From: Mycolicibacterium peregrinum
Lineage (GTDB): Bacteria > Actinomycetota > Actinomycetes > Mycobacteriales > Mycobacteriaceae
Reading direction: 5' to 3'
Assembly (NCBI RefSeq): GCF_001665785.1
Contig: NZ_LZSO01000017.1
Coordinates: 62,001 to 126,000, forward strand
DNA length: 64,000 bases
The notes below the pieces were generated by a model. It made no database searches, was not told the origin of the DNA, and saw only the letters and a list, made by a program, of their open reading frames with translations. Shown one piece after another: positions 6,733 to 18,062 of the stretch (positions are counted from its first letter, which is position 1; every line of letters starts with the position of its first letter). Position numbers and translations under genes: made by a program.

Positions 6733-7713
6733 ATGGCCGAGACGATGTTCGATTCAGCGACTCTCACCCATGCGGTGCAGCTGGCATCGCGTGCGCCGTC
6801 ATTGCACAACACCCAACCGTGGCGGCTGGTGGTCGACGGCAGCGGGGTGCACCTGCACCTGGACCCGAGCCGCGTGGTGACCGCGACCGATCGATCCGCG
6901 CGGGAGGCGGTCATCAGTTGCGGGGTGTTGCTGGACCACCTGCGGGTCGCGATGGCCGCGGCCGGCTGGGCCACCAGTGTCGAGCGTTTCCCGAATCCGA
7001 ATGACCCCGATCATCTGGCGACGCTGCAGTTCTCGCCGATGGACTACGTCACCGATGCGCATCGCAGGCGGGCTGACGCGATCCTGGCCCGGCGAACCGA
7101 CCGGCTGCCGATGGCCAGGTATGTGGACTGGGATTCCTTCGAGGTGCTGCTGCGGGCGCGGCTGGCCGACGGCCCGGTACACCTCGACGTATTGGCCGAG
7201 GAGATGCGCGCCGATGTGGCCGAGGCTGCCGAGCTGACCGATTCGCTGCGTCTCTATGATTCCGCCTACCATTCCGAACTTGCCTGGTGGACAACACCGT
7301 TCGCGACCGAAGACGGTATCCCGCAGAGCTCTCTGGTATCGGCCGCGGAAAGCGAGCGCGTCGCGGTGGCGCGCACCTTCCCGGTCACCTCGCACAACGA
7401 TCGCCGCCCTACCGTCGGTGACGATTCGGCCACCCTGGTGGTGCTGTCCACCGACGGGTACAGCCGGGCTGACGCCCTCGACGCCGGCGAGGCACTGTCG
7501 GCGCTGTTGCTGGAATGCACGATGTCGGGACTCGCCACCTGCCCGGTCAGCCACGTGACCGAATTGCACGCCAGCCGCGACATCATCGGCACCCTGATCG
7601 GCCGCGACGCGTGCCCGCAGCTGCTGGTGCGGATCGGGATCGCCCCGACCATCACCGATGCACCACCACCGACGCCGCGCCGCACTGTCGACACCTTCCT
7701 GACCTTCGAATAG
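6733..7713 (+). CDS. Acg-like nitroreductase-fold protein
   Basis: A 326-residue member of the Acg/Rv3131 family, nitroreductase-fold proteins of the DosR dormancy regulon. The characteristic start is LASRAPSLHNTQPWRL (about 17-32). Published work on Acg found a flavin held with a lid that blocks normal reductase activity, so the role may be flavin or cofactor sequestration. A DosR box precedes it, and a universal stress protein and DevR follow at 9- and 10-nt gaps, so it heads a dormancy operon. Confidence 0.85.
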   Translation: MAETMFDSATLTHAVQLASRAPSLHNTQPWRLVVDGSGVHLHLDPSRVVTATDRSAREAVISCGVLLDHLRVAMAAAGWATSVERFPNPNDPDHLATLQFSPMDYVTDAHRRRADAILARRTDRLPMARYVDWDSFEVLLRARLADGPVHLDVLAEEMRADVAEAAELTDSLRLYDSAYHSELAWWTTPFATEDGIPQSSLVSAAESERVAVARTFPVTSHNDRRPTVGDDSATLVVLSTDGYSRADALDAGEALSALLLECTMSGLATCPVSHVTELHASRDIIGTLIGRDACPQLLVRIGIAPTITDAPPPTPRRTVDTFLTFE

Positions 7714-7722
7714 GAGCTGACC

Positions 7723-8175
7723 ATGACCGACACCCTGATCGCCCCTGCCCCCGCCACCGCGCCTATTGCCGCTGGTGCGGCCGTCGTTGTCGAAGCCGAC
7801 GGCCGCACCGCCAGCAATGACGCCCTGCACGTCGCGATCGAGGAGGCAGTGCGCCGCGGCGCACCACTGCGGGTGCTGACCACCTGGGGAGCCCGCCACC
7901 GCGAGATGTACGACGCGAGTGCCGTGGCCGAGCGGGACCGGTTGTCTCAGGCGCAGCTTGAGCGACGCCTGGCGCGTGCGCTGAAGCGGTCCCCGGACCT
8001 CGACGTCCAGACGATCGACGGTTACGACAGCGCCACGGAATACCTGACGGCGCATCCAGAGTCGGCTCAGCTGCTCGTGCTCGGTGCCGACCACCCGGAT
8101 TCGGCCGGGTTGCAGGCGGCGTTGGAGCGCTCGGGTGGCGCGCTGATCACTTGCGATCGGCGCCATCGGTTGTGA
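7723..8175 (+). CDS. Universal stress protein-like protein
   Basis: A 150-residue protein with the start of a UspA fold: an initial strand (AAVVVEADG), a helix with [18 protein letters not shown], and a later strand LLVLGADHP. The ATP-binding GxGxxG signature near the C-terminus is not seen, so it may be a non-nucleotide-binding member. The ribosome-binding site AGGAG at 7713-7717 overlaps the stop codon of the preceding gene. Second gene of the acg-usp-devR operon. Confidence 0.75.
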   Translation: MTDTLIAPAPATAPIAAGAAVVVEADGRTASNDALHVAIEEAVRRGAPLRVLTTWGARHREMYDASAVAERDRLSQAQLERRLARALKRSPDLDVQTIDGYDSATEYLTAHPESAQLLVLGADHPDSAGLQAALERSGGALITCDRRHRL

Positions 8176-8185
8176 GACTCGGGGA

Positions 8186-8827
8186 ATGATCAGAGTTTTT
8201 CTGGTCGATGACCATGAGGTGGTTCGGCGCGGGCTGATCGACCTGCTCAGCGCAGACCCTGAGCTGGACGTGATCGGCGAGGCCGACTCGGTGGCCCAGG
8301 CCTTGGCGCGGGTTCCGGCCCTGAAGCCGGACGTTGCGGTGCTCGACGTCCGGCTGCCCGACGGCAACGGCATCGAACTGTGCCGGGACCTGTTGTCGCG
8401 CATGCCCGATCTGCGCTGCCTGATGTTGACGTCGTTCACCTCCGACGAGGCCATGCTGGACGCCATCCTGGCGGGCGCCAGCGGTTATGTGGTCAAGGAC
8501 ATCAAGGGGATGGAATTGGCCCAGGCGATCAAGGACGTCGGGGCCGGGAAGTCGCTGCTGGACAATCGCGCCGCCACGGCGCTGATGGCCAAGCTGCGTG
8601 GGGACGCCGAGCGCTCTGACCCGCTGGCGGGGCTGACCCAACAGGAGCACGTGCTGCTGGACCTACTCGGGGAGGGCCTGACAAACCGTCAGATCGCAGC
8701 CCGGATGTTCCTCGCCGAGAAGACCGTCAAGAACTACGTTTCGCGGTTGTTGGCCAAGCTGGGCATGGAACGCCGCACTCAGGCGGCGGTGTTCGCCTCG
8801 AACCTGGATCGCCGAAATCACGAGTGA
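8186..8827 (+). CDS. devR: Dormancy response regulator DevR/DosR
   Basis: A 213-residue NarL/FixJ-type response regulator. The receiver domain has the phosphoacceptor D54 in [10 protein letters not shown] and the switch region LTSFTSDEA. The LuxR-type C-terminal helix-turn-helix keeps K179, K182 and N183, which match the DNA-contact residues of M. tuberculosis DosR. It activates genes under hypoxia, NO or CO. The genes around it (Acg-like, USP, flavin-binding protein, DevS) and their DosR boxes support true DevR identity rather than a generic NarL homologue. Confidence 0.93.
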   Translation: MIRVFLVDDHEVVRRGLIDLLSADPELDVIGEADSVAQALARVPALKPDVAVLDVRLPDGNGIELCRDLLSRMPDLRCLMLTSFTSDEAMLDAILAGASGYVVKDIKGMELAQAIKDVGAGKSLLDNRAATALMAKLRGDAERSDPLAGLTQQEHVLLDLLGEGLTNRQIAARMFLAEKTVKNYVSRLLAKLGMERRTQAAVFASNLDRRNHE

Positions 8828-8829
8828 TA

Positions 8830-8849
8830 CCAGGGTCTTTGGTCCCTGA
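8830..8849. promoter_or_regulatory. DosR box upstream of the flavin-binding split-barrel gene
   Basis: The core GGGTCTTTGGTCCC (8833-8846) matches 12 of 14 positions of the DosR core GGGACTWWAGTCCC. Its centre is about 64 nt before the predicted transcription start at 8904, given by the -10 TAACGT (8892-8897), which ends 6 nt before the ATG. Confidence 0.6.
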
Positions 8850-8903
8850 AGGATGGGGCTTTCTTCCATTGCGGCGTGCTCTGCACCGCAATAACGTCGT
8901 GTC

Positions 8904-9341
8904 ATGAACACCGGAATGTCAACGCGCAGTGAGCCGGTCGCGATTCTCTCCGAGCGCGAGAGCTGGGACCTGCTTGGTAGCGTGGCCCTGGGTAGGCTCG
9001 TCACTGCAGTCGACGACGAAGCGCACATCTTCCCGGTGAACTTCGTGGTGCAGAACCGCACGATCCTGTTCCGTACCGCGGCGGGGACGAAACTGATCAG
9101 TGCAGCCATCAACAATCAGGTGGTATTCGAGGCCGACGATCACAACTCGGCCGAAGGCTGGAGTGTGATCGTACGGGGCGTTGCACGTACTTTACGTACT
9201 GACGAAGAGCTGGACGAAGCCGAGCGCGCGCAGTTACTGCCATGGACGGCGACATCGAAATCGCATTACGTCCGGGTGTCACCGGTTCGGGTCACGGGTC
9301 GGAGGTTCCGATTCGGGTCGGAACCGGCTGCCGAACTATGA
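8904..9341 (+). CDS. Pyridoxamine-oxidase-like split-barrel flavin protein
   Basis: A 145-residue protein of the PNPOx-like split-barrel family. Typical features are the opening WDLLGSVALGRLVT, then a strand ending IFPVNFVVQNRTILFRTAAGTKL and a late HYVRVSPVRVTGRRF. Members bind FMN or F420 and many belong to the DosR regulon. A DosR box and a leaderless -10 precede it. It sits between devR and devS, an arrangement also known in M. smegmatis. Confidence 0.82.
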   Translation: MNTGMSTRSEPVAILSERESWDLLGSVALGRLVTAVDDEAHIFPVNFVVQNRTILFRTAAGTKLISAAINNQVVFEADDHNSAEGWSVIVRGVARTLRTDEELDEAERAQLLPWTATSKSHYVRVSPVRVTGRRFRFGSEPAAEL

Positions 9342-11105
<1,764 letters not shown>

Positions 11106-11126
11106 TTTCTTCGCCGAGCACACGCA

Positions 11127-11160
11127 AAACTGCCCATCTTCCGAAGAAGATGGGCAGTTT
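11127..11160. terminator. Bidirectional terminator between devS and fum
   Basis: Fifteen-base perfect arms AAACTGCCCATCTTC (11127-11141) and GAAGATGGGCAGTTT (11146-11160) enclose the tetraloop CGAA. T-rich on the plus strand and A-flanked on the minus strand, it lies between convergent genes and can serve both. Confidence 0.8.
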
Positions 11161-11194
11161 GTCTGCTCGTGCACAGAAAGGAACGCCGGCTCGC

Positions 11195-12625
11195 CTACTG
11201 CTCTTCGCGCAAGCGCTCATCGACGACCTTCGCCATGGCCAGCACATCGAGGCGCTTGTCCAGCTCGGCCTCGCTCAGCTTGTCGCCGATCAGGCCGCGG
11301 TCGATGACCGTCTGGCGGATGGTCTTCTTCTCCTTCAGCGCCTGCTTCGCGACCTTGGCGGCCTCCTCGTAGCCGATCGCCGAGTTCAGCGGCGTCACGA
11401 TCGAGGGGGAGGATTCGGCCAGGGTGCGCAGGTGCTCCTCGTTGGCCACCAGGCCGTCGATGCACTTCTCGGCGAACAACCGAGACACGTTGGACAGCAA
11501 GGTGAATGACTCGAGCACGTTGCGGGCCATCATCGGGATGTAGACGTTGAGCTCGAAGGCGCCCGACAGGCCGCCGACGGTGACGGCGGCGTCGTTACCG
11601 ATGACCTGCGCGGCCACCTGGGTGACCGCCTCGGGCAGAACTGGATTGACCTTGCCCGGCATGATGGAGCTGCCCGGCTGCAGATCGGGCAGCTGGATCT
11701 CGCCCAGGCCGGTCAGCGGGCCCGAGCCCATCCAGCGCACATCGTTGGCGATCTTGGTCAGCGAGGCCGCGATGGTCTTGAGCGCGCCCGATGCCTCGAC
11801 CAGCCCGTCGCGGGCAGCCTGGGCCTCGAACGAGTCCGCGGCGGTGCGCAGTTCGGCCAACCCGGTCTGGTTGACCAGCACCTCGACCACCTTCGGGCCG
11901 AAGCCGTCGGGGGCGTTGAGGCCGGTGCCCACGGCGGTGCCGCCGATGGCGAGCTCACCGAGGCGGGGGAGCGTGGCCTTGACCCTCTCGATGCCGGCCT
12001 CGATCTGCCGGGCGTAACCGCCGAACTCCTGGCCCAGCGTCACCGGCACCGCGTCCATCAAGTGGGTGCGGCCTGACTTGACCACGGTCTTCCACTGCTT
12101 GGCCTTGGCGGCCAGTGACTCGTGGAGCACCTCGAGTGCCGGAATCAGGTGGCGCACAGCGGCTTCGGTGGCGGCGATGTGGGTGGCGGTCGGGAACGTG
12201 TCATTGGAGCTTTGCGACATGTTCACGTCGTCGTTGGGGTGGACGGTCACGCCGTTGCGGGCGGCGATCGAGGCGATGACCTCGTTGGCGTTCATGTTGG
12301 AGCTGGTGCCCGAGCCGGTCTGGAACACGTCGATCGGGAACTGGTCGTCGTGCAGGCCATCGGCGATCTCGCCGGCCGCGGCGATGATGGCGTCGGCCTT
12401 CTCGGCGGCCAGCAGGCCCAGGTCCTTGTTGACCTGCGCACACGCCGCCTTCAGCAGGCCGAGCGCCCGGATCTGGGTGCGCTCCAGCCCACGGAAGGAG
12501 ATCGGGAAGTTCTCCACGGCGCGCTGGGTCTGCGCCCGCCACAGTGCGTTGACCGGCACCCGGACCTCGCCCATGGTGTCGTGCTCGATGCGGTACTCGA
12601 CAGCTCCGTCGGTATCGGTGCTCAT
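11195..12625 (-). CDS. fum: Class II fumarate hydratase
   Basis: A 476-residue iron-independent fumarase (fumarate + water to malate, TCA cycle) of the aspartase/fumarase superfamily. The family signature [11 protein letters not shown] is intact, along with SSNDTFPTA and [17 protein letters not shown] lies 5 nt before the ATG. It is the second gene of a glpX-fum operon with an 18-nt gap, as in M. tuberculosis (Rv1099c-Rv1098c). Confidence 0.95.
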   Translation of the reverse strand: MSTDTDGAVEYRIEHDTMGEVRVPVNALWRAQTQRAVENFPISFRGLERTQIRALGLLKAACAQVNKDLGLLAAEKADAIIAAAGEIADGLHDDQFPIDVFQTGSGTSSNMNANEVIASIAARNGVTVHPNDDVNMSQSSNDTFPTATHIAATEAAVRHLIPALEVLHESLAAKAKQWKTVVKSGRTHLMDAVPVTLGQEFGGYARQIEAGIERVKATLPRLGELAIGGTAVGTGLNAPDGFGPKVVEVLVNQTGLAELRTAADSFEAQAARDGLVEASGALKTIAASLTKIANDVRWMGSGPLTGLGEIQLPDLQPGSSIMPGKVNPVLPEAVTQVAAQVIGNDAAVTVGGLSGAFELNVYIPMMARNVLESFTLLSNVSRLFAEKCIDGLVANEEHLRTLAESSPSIVTPLNSAIGYEEAAKVAKQALKEKKTIRQTVIDRGLIGDKLSEAELDKRLDVLAMAKVVDERLREEQ

Positions 12626-12643
12626 GTTGCCCTTTCTGGCGAG

Positions 12644-13672
12644 TTACGGGAGCGGGTAGGCGGCGGTCTTGTCGCCGGTGAAGTCGATGGCGGAATATTC
12701 GTTGAGTTTGGTCAGCCGGTGATAGGCCTCGATCATCCGGACGGTGCCGGACTTGGACCGCATCACGATGGACTGGGTGGTGCACCCGCCCGGGTAGTAC
12801 TGCACGCCCTTGAGCAGGTCGCCGTCGGTGACGCCGGTGGCGCAGAAGAAGACGTTGTCACCCGAGACCAGGTCGTCGGTGGACAGCACCTGGTCGAGGT
12901 CGTAGCCGGCGTCGAGCGCCTTCTGGCGTTCGGCGTCGTCGGTGGGGGCCAGCTGAGCCTGGATCGCGCCGCCCATGCAGCGGATCGCGGCCGCGGCGAT
13001 GATGCCTTCGGGGGTGCCGCCGATGCCGGCCAGGATGTCGGTGCCGGAGTTGGGGCGGCAGGCCGAGATGGCGCCGGCGACGTCACCGTCGGTGATCAGG
13101 CGGATGCGGGCGCCGGCGGCGCGGGCGTCGTCGATCAGCTGGGCGTGGCGCGGACGGTCCAGGATGCACACGGTCAGGTCGCTCACCGAGGCGCCGCGCA
13201 CCTTGGCCACCCGCCGGATGTTCTCGCCGATCGGGGCGGTGATGTCGATGGCGTCGGCGCACTCGGGGCCGACGGCGATCTTGTTCATGTAGAACACCGC
13301 GGACGGGTCGAACATGGCACCGCGCTCGGCGACAGCGAGCACCGAGATGGCGTTGGGCATGCCCTTGCTCATCAGCGTGGTGCCATCGACGGGATCGACG
13401 GCGAAGTCGCACTCCGGCCCGTCGCCATTGCCGACCTCTTCACCGTTGAAGAGCATCGGGGCTTCGTCTTTCTCGCCCTCGCCGATCACCACGACACCGC
13501 GCATCGACACCGAGTTGACCAGCTCACGCATGGCGTCGACAGCGGCCCCGTCGCCGCCTTCCTTGTCGCCGCGGCCGACCCAGCGGCCTGCCGCCATGGC
13601 GCCGGCCTCGGTCACCCGGACGAGCTCGAGGGCAAGGTTGCGATCCGGGGCTTCCCCCCGCGTGGGACTCAT
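12644..13672 (-). CDS. glpX: Class II fructose-1,6-bisphosphatase GlpX
   Basis: A 342-residue metal-dependent phosphatase that removes the C1 phosphate of fructose-1,6-bisphosphate, the committed gluconeogenic step and essential for mycobacteria on fatty acids. Recognised from the start [33 protein letters not shown], the metal motif DPVDGTT and [14 protein letters not shown]. First gene of the operon with fum. The minus-strand -10 may be GACAAT, which ends 7 nt before the ATG. Confidence 0.95.
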   Translation of the reverse strand: MSPTRGEAPDRNLALELVRVTEAGAMAAGRWVGRGDKEGGDGAAVDAMRELVNSVSMRGVVVIGEGEKDEAPMLFNGEEVGNGDGPECDFAVDPVDGTTLMSKGMPNAISVLAVAERGAMFDPSAVFYMNKIAVGPECADAIDITAPIGENIRRVAKVRGASVSDLTVCILDRPRHAQLIDDARAAGARIRLITDGDVAGAISACRPNSGTDILAGIGGTPEGIIAAAAIRCMGGAIQAQLAPTDDAERQKALDAGYDLDQVLSTDDLVSGDNVFFCATGVTDGDLLKGVQYYPGGCTTQSIVMRSKSGTVRMIEAYHRLTKLNEYSAIDFTGDKTAAYPLP

Positions 13673-13727
13673 GGCCCAGATTGTCCCAGAACGTGGTCAA
13701 CGTTTGGGAGCTGGGATACTGACGAAC

Positions 13728-14366
13728 ATGTCCTCCGAGCCGACGTCTCAGCCAACCCCGGTCCCGAAGCCGGAAAAGTCACGGTTGCTGCAGGACGGCC
13801 GGGACATGTTCTGGTCGATGGCGCCGCTGGTGGTGGCCTGCATCGTGCTCGCGGGGATGCTGGGGATGTGCTCGTTTCAGGCGGGTGGGCCCGGGGCCGG
13901 CCCGGCTCCCGAATTCGATGCGAAGGCCGCGCTGCAGGCCGACGCCGACACATTGAAGATCCCGATCCGCCTGCCTCAGCTGCCCGAGGGCTGGCAGCCC
14001 AACTCCGGCAGTCGTCACGGCATCGACGGCGGTCTGACGCTGCCCGACGGCCAGCACGCCCGCGCGGTGTCGTCGCGCATCGGTTATCTGGCCCCCACCG
14101 GCAAGTACCTGAGCCTGACCCAGAGCGATGCCGACGAGGCCGCCCTGGTGGCCTCGATCAAGCCGGACTCGTATGCGGCAGGTACCGAGGACGTCGACGG
14201 GGTGACCTGGGTGGTCTACGAGAGCAGCGACCCGGAACCGGTGTGGACGACGAGGCTGAGCGGACCGGCTCAGGTCGCGATCACCGGCGCCGGTGGTACC
14301 GATGAGTACCGTACTCTGGCGAGTGCGACGCAGAAGCAGTCGCCGCTGCCGCTCAAAAGGCCGTGA
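13728..14366 (+). CDS. DUF4245 membrane-anchored protein
   Basis: A 212-residue homologue of M. tuberculosis Rv1100. After about 25 cytoplasmic residues, one membrane span (about 30-47) leads to an extracytoplasmic domain. That domain has the family features LPEGWQPNS and GYLAPTGKYLSLTQS, with a later GVTWVVYES. The ATG at 13728 is preceded at 7 nt by GATACT (13715-13720), a plausible -10, so the message may be leaderless. The open frame extends far upstream antisense to glpX, but that part is not coding. Divergent from glpX. Function unknown. Confidence 0.85.
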   Translation: MSSEPTSQPTPVPKPEKSRLLQDGRDMFWSMAPLVVACIVLAGMLGMCSFQAGGPGAGPAPEFDAKAALQADADTLKIPIRLPQLPEGWQPNSGSRHGIDGGLTLPDGQHARAVSSRIGYLAPTGKYLSLTQSDADEAALVASIKPDSYAAGTEDVDGVTWVVYESSDPEPVWTTRLSGPAQVAITGAGGTDEYRTLASATQKQSPLPLKRP

Positions 14367-14377
14367 CGCGCTAACGG

Positions 14378-15190
14378 ATGGAGCCCGTGTTGTCGTCGCC
14401 AGTTGCAGATCTCACCGGGTGGACCGCCACCCCCTTCACCGCCGCCGACCAGACCTATGACGTCTACCGCAAGGGCGAAGGCCCAGGCGTGGTCCTCATC
14501 CCCGAGATTCCCGGCCTGCATCCCGGCGTGCTCGCCCTGGGCAACCACCTGGTGGACAACGGCTTCACGGTGGCCGCGCCGTCGCTGTTCGGCACCCCCG
14601 GTGCTCCCGCCGTCCGACCTGGTGCCATCGGCGTCATGGTCAAAGCTTGTGTGACACGGGAGTTTTCGGCATTCGCCACGAACGCGGACCGGCCCGTCGC
14701 GCATTACCTGCGGGCGCTGGCCCGCGATCTCAACGCCAACACCCCCGGCAAGGGCGTCGGCGTCATCGGGCAGTGCTTCACGGGCGGCTTCGCGCTCGCC
14801 GCGGCCGTCGACGACAGCGTGCTGGCCCCGGTGCTCAGTCAGCCGTCGGTGCCGATCGCCCTGACCGCGGCGCAGAAACGTGACCCGGGTATGTCGGAGG
14901 CCGAGCTCAAGATCGTCGAACAGCGCGTTGCCAATGACGGGCTATGCGCGCTGGCCCTTCGGTTCAGTCAGGACAAACTGGCGCCCGGGGAGCGGTTCGC
15001 CACGCTCAAGGCCCGCCTCGGCGACGCGTTCGAGGTGATCGAGATCAACTCGAAGAAGGGCAACCCCGACGGCCTGTCGCCGTCGGCGCACTCGGTGTTG
15101 ACCGATCAGGTTCGTGAGGTCGACGGGCATCCCGCGTACGAGGCACGTAAGCGGGTGGTGGAGTTCCTTACTCAGCGTCTGACGGCTTAG
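14378..15190 (+). CDS. Dienelactone hydrolase family protein
   Basis: A 270-residue alpha/beta hydrolase of the DLH family. The nucleophile elbow is GQCFTGG with Cys133, the cysteine nucleophile typical of dienelactone hydrolases, and the oxyanion-region motif PEIPGLHPG sits near residue 42. A late PSAHSVLTDQ supplies the histidine. Substrate unknown; the family includes lactone and ester hydrolases of aromatic degradation. Eleven nt after DUF4245, so possibly co-transcribed. Its 3' end overlaps the convergent AI-2E gene by 23 nt. Confidence 0.82.
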   Translation: MEPVLSSPVADLTGWTATPFTAADQTYDVYRKGEGPGVVLIPEIPGLHPGVLALGNHLVDNGFTVAAPSLFGTPGAPAVRPGAIGVMVKACVTREFSAFATNADRPVAHYLRALARDLNANTPGKGVGVIGQCFTGGFALAAAVDDSVLAPVLSQPSVPIALTAAQKRDPGMSEAELKIVEQRVANDGLCALALRFSQDKLAPGERFATLKARLGDAFEVIEINSKKGNPDGLSPSAHSVLTDQVREVDGHPAYEARKRVVEFLTQRLTA

Positions 15191-16373
15191 CGTCGATCTT
15201 GGGTGCGGATTCGGCTCGGGATGCATGGTGGTTGCCCCCGAGCCGTTCCTGGAACCACTCCCACACCCATCGCCACGGCCGCTGACCCGGCTCGTCGGGC
15301 TCGGTGGTCTCCAGCTCGACGCCCTTGAAGACCGCCAGGTAGACGCTGACGGTGGTGACGATGATGATCATCAGCACCGGCCCGATCACCAGGCCGAAGA
15401 AGCCGAACATCGAGATGCCGGCGAACACCGCCAGCAGCATCAGTGCAGGGTCCAACCGGGCGGCCTTGGGCACCAGCCAGGGTCGCAGCACATTGTCGAT
15501 GTTGGTGACCACCAGCAGGTGGAACACCACCACGAAGATGCCTCCGATGATGTTGCCGAAGAACATCATTCCGATGCCGAACGGAATGGTCACGATGCCG
15601 CCGCCGAGCGGGATCACCGACAGGGCGGTCAGCAGGATCGCGAAGACGAAGAACCCGTCGTGGAAGCCGGCGATGTAGATCGAGATGGCTCCGGCCACGC
15701 CCTGGCAGAACGCGATCACGAACTGTCCCTTGACGGTTCCCTTCACCATGGCTCCGGTCTTGGCCAGGTACAGGTCGGTGATCTCCTCGCCGAGCGGGTT
15801 CAGCCGGCGGATCAGCGTGGCCATCTCGGCGTTGTTGACCAGCATCGAGATGAACACGTACAGGAAGATGATCGACGCGGTGATCGCGCCGACCATGCCG
15901 CCGACCGCGCCCTGCAGGATGCCGAGCAGCCACTCGCCGAGGTGCTGAGAAAGCTTGACCACGGTGTCGCGCAGGGAATCCGCGGTCAGGTGGATATCGA
16001 GGAACGGCACCCGGCCCAGCAGTGAGTTGACCAGTTGCAGGGCCCGGTCACCGAGGGTGCTGACATCGGTGTCGCCGATCCAGGTGCTGACCGTGTTGAC
16101 GAGCTGTGTCACCTGCACGATGGCCATGAAGACTACGAGCGCCACCGGGATGATCACCATGAGGATGGCGACCAACAGAGTGAGCGTGGCAGAAAGGCCG
16201 GTGCCGAATCGGCGCTGAAACCGTTGGTAGAGCGGGGTGAACAGATAGGCGCCGACGGCGGCCATCACGATCAGGACGAAGAAGCCCCGCAGGAAGTAGG
16301 CCCCGAGCAGCACGGCCAACACCGTGACGACCGCCAGCGCCCGCTTCTGGGTGAGGCTGAACTCGTCTTTCAT
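15168..16373 (-). CDS. AI-2E family transporter-like membrane protein
   Basis: A 401-residue polytopic protein, homologue of M. tuberculosis Rv1101c. It has two N-terminal spans, a soluble central part (about 95-145), and a cluster of hydrophobic helices containing the AI-2E family stretch ALSVIPLGGGIVTIPFG and FGLVIGPVLMIIIV. Family members export diverse small molecules and the name should not be read as autoinducer transport. The C-terminus is cytoplasmic and rich in Trp/Glu. Confidence 0.85.
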   Translation of the reverse strand: MKDEFSLTQKRALAVVTVLAVLLGAYFLRGFFVLIVMAAVGAYLFTPLYQRFQRRFGTGLSATLTLLVAILMVIIPVALVVFMAIVQVTQLVNTVSTWIGDTDVSTLGDRALQLVNSLLGRVPFLDIHLTADSLRDTVVKLSQHLGEWLLGILQGAVGGMVGAITASIIFLYVFISMLVNNAEMATLIRRLNPLGEEITDLYLAKTGAMVKGTVKGQFVIAFCQGVAGAISIYIAGFHDGFFVFAILLTALSVIPLGGGIVTIPFGIGMMFFGNIIGGIFVVVFHLLVVTNIDNVLRPWLVPKAARLDPALMLLAVFAGISMFGFFGLVIGPVLMIIIVTTVSVYLAVFKGVELETTEPDEPGQRPWRWVWEWFQERLGGNHHASRAESAPKIDAKPSDAE

Positions 16374-16432
16374 CGGGCCCCTTCCCGCCGTTGGGCTGAC
16401 CCTATCGCCACGCCGGCGCGACGGTCGGTATT

Positions 16433-16456
16433 GAGCGTCACGCCGGCGTGACGCTC
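16433..16456. terminator. 24-bp palindrome over the SDR stop codon
   Basis: A perfect 24-base palindrome (arm GAGCGTCACGCC) covers the last codons and the TGA of the minus-strand dehydrogenase gene (stop at 16438-16440). It probably acts as a hairpin at the 3' end of the three-gene operon. No T-tract follows. Confidence 0.45.
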
Positions 16457-17283
16457 GCGCCCTCAGCTGAGCGGTGCGCGGCCTGGCCGGCGCGCTGTGC
16501 GGCGACGAAGCGCATCGAGAGCCGCTGCATCAGGCCCGGTGCCACACGCGCGAACAGCCAGGAGGCATGGGCGCGACGGGGTTTGACGAGGATGGCCTTG
16601 TTACGCGCGATGGCACGCAGGGTGTCGGCGGCCAGCCGGTCGGCGTCGTAGGCGGTTTTGACGCCCTGACCCTGAAGGAAGTAGTCGCGGCCGACGAAAC
16701 CGCCGACCGCGCCCTTGTCCAGGATCGGCGTCTCGACGGCGGCCGGGCACACCGCCAGCACACCCACGCCGTGGGCGGCGGCCTCCGATCGCAGCGCCAG
16801 CGACAGCCCGACGACGGCGTGCTTGGTCATCACATAGCTCGTGAGCTGGCCCGCCGCGGCCAGCCCCGCCATCGATGCGGTGTTGACGATGTGGCCGTGG
16901 CCCTGACGGATCATCTGCGGATACGCCGCAGCGACGCCATGGACGACACCGCGCACGTTGATGTCGATGATGGCGTTCCACTGCTCCAACGTCAGGAGTT
17001 CGGTGTCGCCGCCCCAGACGATGCCTGCGTTGTTGAACATCAGGTCGAGCTGACCGGCCCGCTCCACCACGCCGTCGACCGCAGCCTGCACGGCGGCTGC
17101 ATCGGTGACGTCCAAATGTGCCGATCGGGCGCCGAGCGCAGCCGCGGTGCGGGCTGCGGCGTCCTCGTCGATGTCGGTGCAGAGCACCTCGGCGCCCGCT
17201 CCGGCCAGCGCGCGGCACAGCGCCGCGCCGATACCGGATCCGGCGCCGGTGACCAGCGCCTGCTTGCCGGCCAGAGATGTCAC
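16438..17283 (-). CDS. Short-chain dehydrogenase/reductase
   Basis: A 281-residue classical SDR. The NAD(P) motif is TGAGSGIG at residue 12, the NNAG motif is MFNNAGIVWGG, and the active site is YVMTK with the Ser in NTASMAG. The first acidic residue after strand 2 (CTDIDED) suggests NAD(H). The GTG at 17283 overlaps the stop of the upstream SDR by 4 nt (GTGA). Longer in-frame starts would run into that gene. The C-terminal extension rich in Arg/Ala is typical of hydrophobic-substrate SDRs. Third gene of an operon behind a KstR-like operator, so a lipid or sterol substrate is plausible. Confidence 0.85.
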   Translation of the reverse strand: MTSLAGKQALVTGAGSGIGAALCRALAGAGAEVLCTDIDEDAAARTAAALGARSAHLDVTDAAAVQAAVDGVVERAGQLDLMFNNAGIVWGGDTELLTLEQWNAIIDINVRGVVHGVAAAYPQMIRQGHGHIVNTASMAGLAAAGQLTSYVMTKHAVVGLSLALRSEAAAHGVGVLAVCPAAVETPILDKGAVGGFVGRDYFLQGQGVKTAYDADRLAADTLRAIARNKAILVKPRRAHASWLFARVAPGLMQRLSMRFVAAQRAGQAAHRSAEGASVTPA

Positions 17284-18062
17284 GCCTGGGCCAGCTTCAT
17301 GACGTGTCCGAGGATGTCCGGGTAACGCTTGAGGTGTGCGCCGCCGTTGAGATCGAGCACCTCGCCGGTCAGCCACGAAGCCTGGGGTGAACACAGGAAC
17401 ACCACGGCAGCCGCGATGTCCTCGGGTGTTCCGCTGCGGCCCAGCGCGGTGTTCTCGATGTACTCCTCGACGACACCGGGGATCATCGCCGCGGGATCGG
17501 TCAGAGGTGTCTTCACAAACCCTGGCGCGATCGCGTTGACCCGGATGCCGCGTGGCCCCATTTCCAGCGCGGCCACCTGCGTCAGCATCGACAGTCCGGC
17601 CTTGGCTGCGCAGTAGGCGCTCATACCGGCCGCGGGCTGGCGCCCGTTCAGCGATGAAATCGACACCAGCACACCACCTTCGGGCAGGTTACGCCCGGCG
17701 TGTTTGGCGACGATGAACCCGCCGTTGAGGCAGACGTCGACGACCGAGCGGAAGTCCTCGACCGCCAGGTCGGTGATCAGCCCGACGTTGCTGAACCCCG
17801 CGCAGTTGAGCACTACATCGATTGGGCCGACCGCCGCGACGTCCTCGAACAGCTTCTCCACCGAGCTCTCGTCGGTGACGTCGGCGTAGTGGCTCGTATG
17901 CGGCGCACCGAGCTGAGTGGCTCGGGCCGCCGCTCCGTCAGCATCACGGTCGGCCACCACGATGCGGCAGCCGTCGGCGGCCAGGGCCTGGGCGCTGGCC
18001 CAGCCGATCCCCGAAGCTCCGCCGATGACGATCGCGACGCGTTCCGTCGTCATGCTGCTCAT
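17280..18062 (-). CDS. Short-chain dehydrogenase/reductase
   Basis: A 260-residue classical SDR with the cofactor motif GGASGIG, LNCAGFSN (variant NNAG), the catalytic Ser in SISSLNG and YCAAK, and the C-terminal pattern GEVLDLNGGAH. VVADRDADG suggests NAD(H). The ATG at 18062 overlaps the stop codon of the upstream epimerase gene (ATGA), so the three genes are translationally coupled. Second gene of the operon. Confidence 0.85.
   Translation of the reverse strand: MSSMTTERVAIVIGGASGIGWASAQALAADGCRIVVADRDADGAAARATQLGAPHTSHYADVTDESSVEKLFEDVAAVGPIDVVLNCAGFSNVGLITDLAVEDFRSVVDVCLNGGFIVAKHAGRNLPEGGVLVSISSLNGRQPAAGMSAYCAAKAGLSMLTQVAALEMGPRGIRVNAIAPGFVKTPLTDPAAMIPGVVEEYIENTALGRSGTPEDIAAAVVFLCSPQASWLTGEVLDLNGGAHLKRYPDILGHVMKLAQA

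Noticed and set aside
5064..6974. 636-codon minus-strand open frame
   Set aside because: It lies antisense to phoH2 and the deacetylase gene, both clearly coding, and reads as a GC-rich shadow.
13314..13727. Upstream extension of the DUF4245 frame by 138 codons
   Set aside because: It is antisense to glpX, a strongly conserved enzyme, and adds Met/Ser/Pro-rich sequence unlike any domain. The ATG at 13728 has a promoter at the right distance.
12122..14305. 727-codon plus-strand open frame
   Set aside because: Antisense to fum and glpX; Gly/Asp/Val-rich shadow sequence.
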